A stretch of DNA of 64,000 bases from Streptococcus constellatus subsp. constellatus. GTDB taxonomy: Bacteria > Bacillota > Bacilli > Lactobacillales > Streptococcaceae. The position numbers and the translations under genes are program-made. Position 1 is the stretch's first letter; each line of letters begins with the position of its first letter. Below are positions 34,286 to 41,876 of the stretch, piece by piece. The stretch spans positions 620,001 to 684,000 of the forward strand of contig NZ_AP014647.1 of the NCBI RefSeq assembly GCF_023167545.1. Direction: 5' to 3'. The notes beneath the pieces were generated by a model. It had not been told where the DNA came from, made no database searches, and saw nothing but the letters and a program-made list of their open reading frames with translations.

Positions 34286-34632
34286 GGGGTCGTTACGGAT
34301 TCGACAGGCATTATGAGGCACATTTTGCGACTCATCAAGCGGATGTAAAGCGCCAGTTAAATATAACTGCAAAAAATAATAATTCTTACGCTTTAGCTGC
34401 CTAAAAAACAGCCAGCGTGACCAGATTCGGATCGCTCGTGTTCGATGACAGGTCTTAATAATAGCGAGATACGATTAAGTCTTGTCTAGGGACTTGATAA
34501 GAGATTAATAGACTCGCTTGGCTTTGGCTTGAGTTATGTGTCAAAGCGAAGTTAAATCCAATACATAACCTATGGTTGTAGACAAATGTGTTGGCAGGTG
34601 TTTGGACGTGGGTTCGATTCCCACCGGCTCCA
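34286..34632 (+). ncRNA. ssrA: tmRNA (transfer-messenger RNA)
   Basis: Rescues stalled ribosomes together with SmpB. The 5' end GGGGTCGTTACGGATTCGAC and the 3' end GTTCGATTCCCACCGGCTCCA form the tRNA-like domain, with CCA encoded. The resume codon is GCA at 34369; the tag frame (34369-34394) reads AKNNNSYALAA and ends in TAA, the typical streptococcal degradation tag. Length is about 347 bases. Confidence 0.97.
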
Positions 34633-34643
34633 TTTATAAACGT

Positions 34644-34731
34644 GGAAGATTACTCAAGAGGTTTAAGAGGCTGTGTTGGAAACGCAGTAGGCGTGTAAAA
34701 GCGTGCGTGGGTTCGAATCCCATGTCTTCCG
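34644..34731 (+). tRNA. tRNA-Ser (GGA)
   Basis: Full cloverleaf with a long variable arm: acceptor GGAAGAT/GTCTTCC, anticodon stem CTGTG/CGCAG with loop TTGGAAA giving anticodon GGA, variable arm, and T arm GTGGG TTCGAAT CCCAT, discriminator G. CCA is not encoded. It lies 11 bases after ssrA and is probably cotranscribed with it. Confidence 0.95.
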
Positions 34732-34740
34732 TTTTGGTAC

Positions 34741-34767
34741 AAAACGCTCATTGGTGGCGTTTTTTTA
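34741..34767 (+). terminator. Terminator after tRNA-Ser
   Basis: AAAACGC, short loop, GCGTTTTTTT. Confidence 0.85.
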
Positions 34768-34778
34768 CTAGAAGATAA

Positions 34779-34813
34779 AATGAGTGAGAAACGAATTCAC
34801 TCATTTATTTTTT
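34779..34813 (+). terminator. Second terminator before lrgA
   Basis: AATGAGTGA and TCACTCATT pair and are followed by TATTTTTTG; backs up the terminator just before it. Confidence 0.75.
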
Positions 34814-34821
34814 GAAAAATA

Positions 34822-34849
34822 TTGAAATTTTTCTGAAAAGTAGTAGACT
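34822..34849 (+). promoter_or_regulatory. lrgAB promoter
   Basis: TTGAAA, 16 bases, TAGACT; GGAGGT and the GTG start of lrgA follow 16-27 bases later. Confidence 0.55.
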
Positions 34850-34875
34850 GTTACTAGAAAGTTTGGAGGTTTCTT

Positions 34876-35256
34876 GTGAAATTATATGTACAATTGATGA
34901 TTATTTTTTCGATTTCTTTGATAGGAGAAGGGATTTCCTATCTTTTTCATTTGCCGATTCCAGGAAGTATTATCGGTTTAATTTTTCTTTTTTTGGCTTT
35001 GCAATTTAAGATTTTAAGATTGCGGCATGTGAGCATGGTGGGAAACTTTTTATTAGCCAATATGACGATTCTATTTTTGCCGCCGGCTGTAGGAATTATG
35101 GATAAATTTCATGTCATTGCTCCTTATTTATTGCCGATTGTTTTGATTATTGTCGGAGCGATTGTCATTAATGTGATTGTCATTGCTGTGGTTGTTCATT
35201 TGATTAAAAATCGCTTTGAAGGCGACTACGGAGAAGGAGAAACAAGAAATGTCTAA
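34876..35256 (+). CDS. lrgA: CidA/LrgA family holin-like protein
   Basis: Membrane protein of 126 residues with four hydrophobic helices and the family motif LPIPGSIIGLIFLFLAL near 27-43. LrgA/CidA proteins resemble phage holins and affect murein hydrolase activity, cell death and, in streptococci, pyruvate uptake. The start is GTG at 34876 with GGAGGT 7 bases away. It overlaps lrgB by 8 bases. No LytTR two-component genes, the usual regulators, lie next to it in this window. Confidence 0.92.
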   Translation: MKLYVQLMIIFSISLIGEGISYLFHLPIPGSIIGLIFLFLALQFKILRLRHVSMVGNFLLANMTILFLPPAVGIMDKFHVIAPYLLPIVLIIVGAIVINVIVIAVVVHLIKNRFEGDYGEGETRNV

Positions 35257-35944
35257 TTTGTGGGGTAATCCCTTATTTGGTTTGGCTTTATCGATCTTTG
35301 CTTATTTAGTAGGAATGCTGATATTTCGCAGATTTCCTCATCCATTGACAACTCCTTTGTTGCTCGCCACCATATTTGTTATTGTATTTTTAAAATTGAC
35401 AGGAATTTCCTACAAGAATTACTATGTTGGTGGGGCCTATTTAAATAATCTCATTGTGCCATCAACGGTTGCGTTAGGAATTCCTTTGTATAAAACATTT
35501 CATCTCATGAAACACCACGCCAGAAGCATTTTGCTTGGTACTTTTGTAGCAGTAGTGGTTAATACCAGTTTTACAGCTTTGGTCGCAAAGGCTTTTGGAA
35601 TGGATTTTTTCTTAGCCATTTCACTCTTTCCAAAATCAGTCACAACAGCTATGGCGGTTGGAATTACGGATAAAATGCAAGGGCTAACGACAGTGACTTT
35701 GGTGGTCGTAGTAGCAACAGGAATCTTGACAAGTGTGATAGGTCCGACTGTTTTAAGAATTTTAAAAATCAAAGATCCAGTTGCAGTGGGTTTAGCTCTT
35801 GGAGGAACGGGTCACGCTGTTGGCACTGGAACAGCCTTTAAATACGGACAAGTTGCAGGAGCTATGGCTGGTTTGGCTATTGGAGTGACAGGGATTATGT
35901 ATGTCATTGTCAGTCCGATTGTCGCAAGTATTATTTTGAAATAG
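35249..35944 (+). CDS. lrgB: LrgB/CidB family membrane protein
   Basis: Partner of LrgA, 231 residues with about seven membrane helices and the conserved C-terminal ALGGTGHAVGTGTAFKYG-like stretch and FPKSVTTAMAVGI. The ATG at 35249 (MSNLWGNPLFGL) has AAGGAG upstream; an in-frame ATG at 35216 lies within lrgA and is rejected. No clear terminator follows, and the left end of the IS30 element begins 32 bases after the stop, so any original downstream signal may have been separated by the insertion. Confidence 0.92.
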   Translation: MSNLWGNPLFGLALSIFAYLVGMLIFRRFPHPLTTPLLLATIFVIVFLKLTGISYKNYYVGGAYLNNLIVPSTVALGIPLYKTFHLMKHHARSILLGTFVAVVVNTSFTALVAKAFGMDFFLAISLFPKSVTTAMAVGITDKMQGLTTVTLVVVVATGILTSVIGPTVLRILKIKDPVAVGLALGGTGHAVGTGTAFKYGQVAGAMAGLAIGVTGIMYVIVSPIVASIILK

Positions 35945-35971
35945 AAAGAGTTAGAACGACTTGTCATTTTT

Positions 35972-37034
35972 AATAGATAAATTGCAAAAAAAAGTGCAAC
36001 AAATCTAAAATTCATCCATAAGAGCCTCAAATGCTGTTTTGTAACCTAAGCATTTTCTTGGACGGTGATTTATAGCAAGTAAAGCATTTACTAACGATTC
36101 ATCAGTAATGTCGGTTAGATTAGTCCTCTTAGGAAAATATTCTCTAAGCAATCCATTTGAATTTTCATTACTTCCTCTTTGCCAAGATGAATAAGCGTCC
36201 GCAAAGTAAAAGTCTATTCCTAAAGCTTCCACTTGAGGATAACAAGCAAATTCTTTTCCTCTGTCTGATGTAAATGTTTTTAAAAAGTTCTTAGGAAAAA
36301 TCTTCTGAAGTGTTTCTATGACTGAAAACATTGACCTAGCTGATCGGTCAGGTATTTTAAATGCCAGATAAAAACGTGTTTTTCGCTCTACAAATGTAGC
36401 CAAGCATCCTTTGCTTTTCCCTCTGGAAGAAACCATGGTATCTAATTCCCAATGACCGAAACTTTGCCTCCTCTTCACTTCTTTAGGTCGTTTGGAAATA
36501 GGTTTACCAATAATGAATTTCCCTCTCGTCTCATGGGGTTCACGTATTTTACCTTTTCGTCTTAACGTCTCTACACTCACTTCGAGTTGGCCATTATATA
36601 TCCAATTATAAATCGTTTTAAACGATACGATTGGCTTATTTTCGTACTGATAACGCCCATGAATCTGCTCGGGTGACCAGGATGCTTTTAAATGACGTTC
36701 TATATCTTTCTTCATCAGTGAAGTACATGCAGTTTTCCTTCCCTTAAGTCTAGATAATTCCTCATATTGCCTTTGTGCTTCTTCGGCAGAATATTTATTT
36801 GGACACCGTTTGATTTCTCGGCTAATTGATGAACGGTGAAAACCTAACTTAGTTGCAATATAGGACTGATTAAAACCTGCTTCAAGATATGCTTCTATCT
36901 TTAGCCGATCAATTATGGTAATATGTAAGTAGCTCATAGGATCTCCTCGTGTCTGTTTGTGTGCTTACTTACAGTTTACACGATTTGAGAACCTATGGGT
37001 TTTTTGTTGCACTATATTTTACAATTTATCAATA
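35972..37034. mobile_element. IS30-family insertion sequence with 4-bp target duplication
   Basis: The element spans 35976-37030 (1055 bases). Its ends are 28-base inverted repeats beginning GATAAATTG and ending GTGCAACAAA, with 25 of 28 positions matching. AATA at 35972-35975 and again at 37031-37034 is the target duplication. A single intact transposase gene fills it. It sits between lrgB and apt and leaves the apt -10 element untouched. Confidence 0.92.
36005..36937 (-). CDS. IS30-family transposase
   Basis: DDE transposase of 310 residues. The N-terminal helix-turn-helix (about 8-45, with SYIATKLGFHRSSISREIKR) recognises the element ends; the catalytic core has D in GHWELDTMVS, D in FTSDRGKEF and E in GSNENSNGLLREYFPK, the spacing and sequence typical of IS30. 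The frame is uninterrupted, so it may be active. Orientation is opposite to lrgAB and apt. Its ATG is about 93 bases inside the right end, leaving room for a promoter. Confidence 0.95.
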   Translation of the reverse strand: MSYLHITIIDRLKIEAYLEAGFNQSYIATKLGFHRSSISREIKRCPNKYSAEEAQRQYEELSRLKGRKTACTSLMKKDIERHLKASWSPEQIHGRYQYENKPIVSFKTIYNWIYNGQLEVSVETLRRKGKIREPHETRGKFIIGKPISKRPKEVKRRQSFGHWELDTMVSSRGKSKGCLATFVERKTRFYLAFKIPDRSARSMFSVIETLQKIFPKNFLKTFTSDRGKEFACYPQVEALGIDFYFADAYSSWQRGSNENSNGLLREYFPKRTNLTDITDESLVNALLAINHRPRKCLGYKTAFEALMDEF

Positions 37035-37086
37035 GAATAAAAAATCTTGTACTAAAAAACTTTTCTGCCCTATTTCCTAAAAAACA

Positions 37087-37095
37087 TGGTATAAT
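37087..37095 (+). promoter_or_regulatory. apt extended -10 promoter
   Basis: TGGTATAAT, 33 bases before the apt ATG and 57 bases beyond the IS right end. No clear -35 hexamer. Confidence 0.6.
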
Positions 37096-37128
37096 AGGGA
37101 GTAAAAACTTTTTGATAGAAAGACAGTT

Positions 37129-37641
37129 ATGGATTTAAAAGATTATATTGCAACCATTGAAAATTATCCACAAGAAGGAATTTTATTTCGTGATATTAGC
37201 CCATTGATGGCAGATGGGAATGCATACAGCTATGCCATTCGAGAAATTGTTCAATATGCTACAGACAAGAAAATTGACATGATTGTTGGTCCAGAAGCGC
37301 GTGGTTTTATTGTTGGATGTCCAGTAGCTTATGAGCTTGGTGTTGGTTTTGCTCCAGTACGTAAGCCTGGGAAATTACCCCGTGAGGTTATCTCAGCTAG
37401 TTATGAAAAAGAGTACGGTATAGATACCTTAACAATGCATGCAGACTCCATCAAATCTGGACAACGTGTACTGATTGTTGACGACCTCCTTGCAACGGGC
37501 GGAACGGTTAAGGCAACGATTGAGATGGTTGAACGACTAGGTGGTATCGTTGCAGGCTGTGCTTTCCTTATTGAATTAGATGAGCTTAAAGGTCGCGAAG
37601 CAATTGGCGACTACGATTATAAGGTTCTCATGCACTATTAA
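37129..37641 (+). CDS. apt: Adenine phosphoribosyltransferase
   Basis: Salvages adenine to AMP using PRPP in the cytoplasm. 170 residues, the normal length, with the PRPP loop [13 protein letters not shown] and the preceding [19 protein letters not shown]. The ribosome site is weak (AGAAAG). The stop is followed by the remains of metA rather than by an intact gene. Confidence 0.96.
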   Translation: MDLKDYIATIENYPQEGILFRDISPLMADGNAYSYAIREIVQYATDKKIDMIVGPEARGFIVGCPVAYELGVGFAPVRKPGKLPREVISASYEKEYGIDTLTMHADSIKSGQRVLIVDDLLATGGTVKATIEMVERLGGIVAGCAFLIELDELKGREAIGDYDYKVLMHY

Positions 37642-37676
37642 GATATAAGTGAAAGCCAGATCCTCTTTAAGCGAAA

Positions 37677-37947
37677 ATGTCATTTAAAATTAAGAAATTA
37701 TTAACTGTTGACATTTTAAGATCTGAGAATATCTTGATTTTGAATTTAATGCCGCAAAAAATAGTGACGGAAACGCAGTTGTTGCGCTAGATCCCCATCC
37801 CAGAAAATTATTTCAACTCTATGTTTGCGATGGAATCTAGCTGAGGCACTGTTCTTCAACAATTGTATCAACTATGCTGTTTACCAAGAAACGCCATTTG
37901 ACTGGAAAAATGCAGCTAATGTCGCTTTCTTGTTTGCTTATTTATAA
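37677..37947 (+). pseudogene. metA: Remnant of metA (homoserine O-acyltransferase)
   Basis: The sequence keeps both ends of a MetA protein but has lost most of the middle. From the ATG at 37677 it reads MSFKIKKLLTVDILRSEN, then ILILNLMPQKIVTETQLLR, which joins two pieces normally about 18 residues apart, then a stop. Later pieces read IPIPENYF and, in another frame, NNCINYAVYQETPF, matching the C-terminal part of MetA (NWLNYYVYQxTPY in known enzymes). About 90 codons remain of an enzyme of roughly 310. No product can be made; homoserine acylation for methionine synthesis by this route is lost unless another copy exists. Confidence 0.82.
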
Positions 37948-37955
37948 GAGGTGTT

Positions 37956-38630
37956 ATGACTTATTTATCAGCGTATAAGACGGGCAATTTAGTATTGCCA
38001 ACAGAGCTTCTTTTTCATTTTCATGAGATATTTGATAATAGTGACGACTTTTTGGTTTGGCAGTTTTTCTATTTACAAAATACAACGTCATTAGAAGAGA
38101 TTTCTCCTAATCGGATTGCGGAAAGTATTGGGAAGTCAGTCACAGAGGTCAATCGTTCTATGTCAAATTTGACAGAAAAAGGGTTGTTGCAGTACAAAAC
38201 GATTGTACTTAATGGTGAGATTGAGGCTGTTTTTGATGCACTGCCAGCACTTGAACGATTGGATGAAATTGTAGAAAGTCACTCAACGGTCGTACAGCCT
38301 ATTTCTCAAAATAATTTAAAAGACTTGGTTGAGACTTTCCAAAGAGAATTAGGTCGTCTCTTGACACCATTTGAAATAGAAGATTTAACAAAAACAATTC
38401 AAGATGATAAGACCAGCCCGGAACTTGTCACAGCTGCTCTTCGAGAAGCTGTTTTTAACGGCAAAGCAAATTGGAAGTATATCCAAGCCATCTTACGAAA
38501 TTGGCGTCGTGAAGGTATTACAACAGTAAGCCAAGTCGAAGCGAAGCGAGAGGAACGTGAAACGACCAATCCGCAAAATATCACCGTTTCAGATGATTTT
38601 TTGAATGCTATGGATTTGTGGCGTGATTAA
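37956..38630 (+). CDS. dnaD: DnaD-domain replication protein
   Basis: Primosomal protein of 224 residues that helps load helicase at replication restart or initiation. The N-terminal winged-helix domain (about 1-95; ISPNRIAESIGKSVTEVNRSM) and the C-terminal DnaD/DnaB2 domain (about 125-195) ending with the YIQAILRNWRREGI motif are both present. GAGGTG precedes the ATG, which follows the metA remnant by 8 bases. Confidence 0.92.
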   Translation: MTYLSAYKTGNLVLPTELLFHFHEIFDNSDDFLVWQFFYLQNTTSLEEISPNRIAESIGKSVTEVNRSMSNLTEKGLLQYKTIVLNGEIEAVFDALPALERLDEIVESHSTVVQPISQNNLKDLVETFQRELGRLLTPFEIEDLTKTIQDDKTSPELVTAALREAVFNGKANWKYIQAILRNWRREGITTVSQVEAKREERETTNPQNITVSDDFLNAMDLWRD

Positions 38631-38929
38631 GATGTCGAAGTTTATTTTTCATGAAAAATTGAGCATGAAATAAGTAATAGTAAAAAAATGATAATGAAGG
38701 CTCTATAATTTCTGTAGTGATAAAATCCACTTCAGAGATGATAGGGCTCATTTTTGATGCTGATTTACCCAAAGTTGAGTCTCTAGCCAATGATTGAAAT
38801 AGTAGGAGAATATAGAAAACTGAGTATAAAAATGCCAATGCCTAATCATTTGGATAAGAGAAATTTTTCAGAAAAATATTTAGTTATTCCTTCTAAAAGC
38901 ATTTTAGATTTTTCCATTAAAACTAAAAA
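38631..38929. other. Gap with possible mobile-element end
   Basis: No gene. GGCTCTATAATTTCTGTAGTG at 38699-38719 looks to me like the terminal repeat of ISL3-type streptococcal elements, and the minus strand nearby reads KMSPIISEVDFITTEIIEP, but no transposase domain remains. Confidence 0.3.
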
Positions 38930-38944
38930 ATGCAAGCGTTTTAA
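38930..38944 (+). promoter_or_regulatory. cre site upstream of the pgm promoter
   Basis: ATGCAAGCGTTTTAA matches the cre consensus WTGNAARCGNWWWCA except one position. Its centre lies about 62 bases before the expected transcription start, upstream of the -35 element, a position often associated with activation by CcpA. Confidence 0.65.
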
Positions 38945-38963
38945 ATAAAAATCAGAAAAAGGA

Positions 38964-38992
38964 TTGCTAAAAATGAAAAGGTAGTATAGAAT
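38964..38992 (+). promoter_or_regulatory. pgm promoter
   Basis: TTGCTA at 38964-38969, 17 bases, TAGAAT at 38987-38992. Confidence 0.6.
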
Positions 38993-39031
38993 GGAATTAT
39001 TGAGAAATAATATATTAAAAGGAGTCGTTAT

Positions 39032-40723
39032 ATGAACTACAAAGAAGTTTATGAACAATGGCTAAACAATGATTTCTTCGATGAAGAAACGAAAGCTGAT
39101 TTGCTGTCTATTCAGGATGATGAAGCTGAGATCGAAGATCGATTCTACAAGGGTCTTGAGTTTGGGACCGCTGGTCTTCGTGGGAAATTGGGTGCTGGTA
39201 CCAACCGTATGAATAAATACATGGTAGGAAAAGCAGCCCAGGCATTGGCTGAAACCTTGAAAGACCATGGTGAAGAAGCGATTAAAAGAGGTGTTGCAAT
39301 CAGCTATGATGTCAGATATAAATCAAAAGAATTTGCTGAGTTGACCTGCTCTATCATGGCTGCTCACGGCATCAAAACCTATATTTACAATGGGATTCAT
39401 CCTACGCCAATGTGCTCATATGCGATTAGAAAATTGCACTGTAAGGCTGGCGTGATGGTGACAGCTAGTCATAATCCACAAGAATACAATGGCTATAAAG
39501 CATATTGGGAAGAAGGGTCACAAATTTTGGATGACATTGCAGGCCAAATTGCAGGTCACATGGATGAAATTGTCAACTTTGAAGACATCAAATCTATTCC
39601 TTTTGAAGAAGCCTTGGAAAGTGGTCTTGCAAATTATATTGATGCATCTGTCGAAGAAGATTACTACAAAGAAGTTCTTAACTTGACCATCAATGAAGAT
39701 GTTGATAAATCTATCAAAGTTGGCTATACGCCTTTGAATGGTACAGGAAACATTCCGGTTAGAGAAATTTTAAAAAGAAGAGGTTTTGAAAATATCTATG
39801 TCGTGAAGGAACAAGAATTTCCTGATCCAGATTTTACAACAGTTGGTTATCCCAATCCAGAATTTCCCAAAGCATTTGCCTATTCTGAAAAACTTGGAAA
39901 AGAAAATGATTGTGATATTTTGATTGCCAATGACCCAGACTGCGATCGTGTTGCGCTGGAAGTAAGAAATGCAAACGGTGATTATGTCTTTTTAAATGGA
40001 AATAAGATTGGTGCTTTGCTTTCTTATTATATTTTCTCACAACGTTCTGCTCTCAATAATTTACCTGAAAATCCTGTCATGGTGAAATCTATTGTTACAG
40101 GTGATTTATCTAGAGCGATTGCGAAGAAATATGGTATTGAAACAGTAGAAACCCTGACTGGATTTAAAAATATTTGTGGCAAAGCCAACGAGTATGATCG
40201 TACTAAAGAAAAAACGTATGTTTTCGGTTACGAAGAAAGTATTGGTTTCTGTTATGGAACATTTGTTAGAGATAAAGATGCTGTCAGTGCTTCTATGATG
40301 ATCGTGGAGATGGCTGCTTACTTTAAGAAACAGGATAAGACTCTGTTAGATGTTTTAAATGATATCTATGCAGAATTTGGTTTCTATAATGAAAGACAAG
40401 TTTCTCTTGAGTTAGAAGGTGTAGAAGGTCAAGAGAGAATCGCTCGTATGATGGAAGAATTTAGAGAACATCCTTTGACAACAGTTGGAGCAATGGAACT
40501 TGAAAAAGTGATTGACTTTAAAGATAGCTATCTTGATTTTCCAAAACAAAACTGCTTGAAATATTACTTTAAAGATGGTTCATGGTATGCACTCAGACCG
40601 TCAGGGACCGAACCTAAAATTAAACTATACATCTATTCAATTGGTAAAGACGAAAAGGAAAGTGTTGAAAAACTCGATCTCATCGAAAAGGCTTGCCGAG
40701 AAAAAATGGATAGCGTGAAATAA
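39032..40723 (+). CDS. pgm: Phosphoglucomutase/phosphomannomutase
   Basis: Interconverts glucose-6-phosphate and glucose-1-phosphate, feeding glycogen and nucleotide-sugar (capsule, teichoic acid) synthesis. 563 residues of the α-D-phosphohexomutase family. The phosphoserine is S146 in MVTASHNPQEYNGYK; the metal loop is NDPDCDRVAL; the sugar loop GYEESIG; the phosphate-binding loop RPSGTEPKIK near the C-terminus. AAGGAG precedes the ATG by 8 bases. A single-gene unit between its own promoter and a strong terminator. It links to the glg operon metabolically. Confidence 0.95.
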   Translation: MNYKEVYEQWLNNDFFDEETKADLLSIQDDEAEIEDRFYKGLEFGTAGLRGKLGAGTNRMNKYMVGKAAQALAETLKDHGEEAIKRGVAISYDVRYKSKEFAELTCSIMAAHGIKTYIYNGIHPTPMCSYAIRKLHCKAGVMVTASHNPQEYNGYKAYWEEGSQILDDIAGQIAGHMDEIVNFEDIKSIPFEEALESGLANYIDASVEEDYYKEVLNLTINEDVDKSIKVGYTPLNGTGNIPVREILKRRGFENIYVVKEQEFPDPDFTTVGYPNPEFPKAFAYSEKLGKENDCDILIANDPDCDRVALEVRNANGDYVFLNGNKIGALLSYYIFSQRSALNNLPENPVMVKSIVTGDLSRAIAKKYGIETVETLTGFKNICGKANEYDRTKEKTYVFGYEESIGFCYGTFVRDKDAVSASMMIVEMAAYFKKQDKTLLDVLNDIYAEFGFYNERQVSLELEGVEGQERIARMMEEFREHPLTTVGAMELEKVIDFKDSYLDFPKQNCLKYYFKDGSWYALRPSGTEPKIKLYIYSIGKDEKESVEKLDLIEKACREKMDSVK

Positions 40724-40728
40724 GTGCA

Positions 40729-40772
40729 TAAAAAAACTTGAAGTTCTCTTTTGAGAACCTCAAGTTTTTTTG
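40729..40772. terminator. Bidirectional terminator
   Basis: AAAAAAACTTGA..TTCTC and GAGAA..TCAAGTTTTTTT form a long hairpin between the convergent pgm and reductase genes. Confidence 0.92.
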
Positions 40773-40776
40773 CGTT

Positions 40777-41745
40777 TTAAAGACTAGTCGAATGTTTTGG
40801 TTGTACTTTTTGTTCTGGATAGATATAATTCATAGCATTGTTGATGGCTGTAGGAGCTTCCCCAAGACCAGTTGCAATCAAATCAATTTTACCATCATAG
40901 CTGCAACAATCTCCAGCAGCATAGATCCCTACAACAGAAGTTTCTTGTTTGCTGTTCACAATAATCTTATGACGATTAAGCTCCAATCCCCAGTTTTTTA
41001 AGTTCCCAACAGATGATTTAAAGCCATAATTGACGAAAAGTTGATCCAGCGGAAGAAGGTCCTTTTCATCACTCTTTACTTTAGTGATTTCAAGATGAGT
41101 AAGTTTGTTTCCTTCGCCGATAAGCTTATTTGGTACAAATGGTGTTTTGATTGTTACATTTGAAGTTTTTAATTCATTCACACTATGTTCTAAAGCTCGG
41201 AAGGTGTCTCGACGATGGATGATATGTGTCGGAGCGATTTTATCAAAAGCAAGTGCCCAATCCACTGCAGAATCACCACCTCCTAGAACCACAATGTTTT
41301 GTCCAGCGTATTGATTGATATTTGATACGTGATAGTGAATGTTTTCAAATTGGTCTACATTTTCTAGTTCAAGCGGACGTGGTTTAAAGGCACCACCTCC
41401 CATAGCAATCAAAATGGCTTTTGAGATATGTTTCCCTTTGCTAGTTGTTAAGGTAAATAATTCATCGTTTTTTTCAATATCTAATACAGTCTCATCAAGG
41501 TGAATGCTTGTTTCAAACGCTTTCAATTGCTCAATTAAACGTTCAGTCAGTTCTTCACCAGTTAAATCAGTAAAACCAGGAACATCCAGAATTTTCTTTT
41601 CAGGATAGAGAATGGCGGGCTGTCCACCGAGCTGAGGAAGTGAATCAATCACATTCACCTTTGCTTGACGCATGTGTGCATAAAAAGCAGCAAAAAGTCC
41701 CACGGGACCTCCACCAATGATCGTAATATCAAAAATTTCAGACAT
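40777..41745 (-). CDS. NAD(P)/FAD-dependent ferredoxin (flavodoxin)-NADP reductase
   Basis: Thioredoxin-reductase-like flavoprotein of 322 residues. The FAD Rossmann motif is GGGPVGLFAAFYAHM at 11-25, the NADPH motif VVLGGGDSAVDWALAF lies in the middle, and the final FAD contact is YAAGDCCSYDGKIDLIATGLGEA. The CxxC redox pair of true thioredoxin reductases is absent, which places it with the YumC-type ferredoxin/flavodoxin reductases. AAGGAG lies before the ATG at 41745. It stands alone between terminators and pepN. Confidence 0.88.
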   Translation of the reverse strand: MSEIFDITIIGGGPVGLFAAFYAHMRQAKVNVIDSLPQLGGQPAILYPEKKILDVPGFTDLTGEELTERLIEQLKAFETSIHLDETVLDIEKNDELFTLTTSKGKHISKAILIAMGGGAFKPRPLELENVDQFENIHYHVSNINQYAGQNIVVLGGGDSAVDWALAFDKIAPTHIIHRRDTFRALEHSVNELKTSNVTIKTPFVPNKLIGEGNKLTHLEITKVKSDEKDLLPLDQLFVNYGFKSSVGNLKNWGLELNRHKIIVNSKQETSVVGIYAAGDCCSYDGKIDLIATGLGEAPTAINNAMNYIYPEQKVQPKHSTSL

Positions 41746-41876
41746 GATTTCTCCTTAAAATGATAACGTATTTCTATTTTATCACAAAATGTAGGAAAAC
41801 TATAAAGAATACGTGTTAGCAGGCATGAATTATGATACAATAGTTACAGATTATATTATTAATTAAGGAGAAATAC

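Noticed and set aside
34572..34778. Open frame of 68 codons over ssrA and tRNA-Ser
   Set aside because: It lies within two RNA genes with complete structural features.
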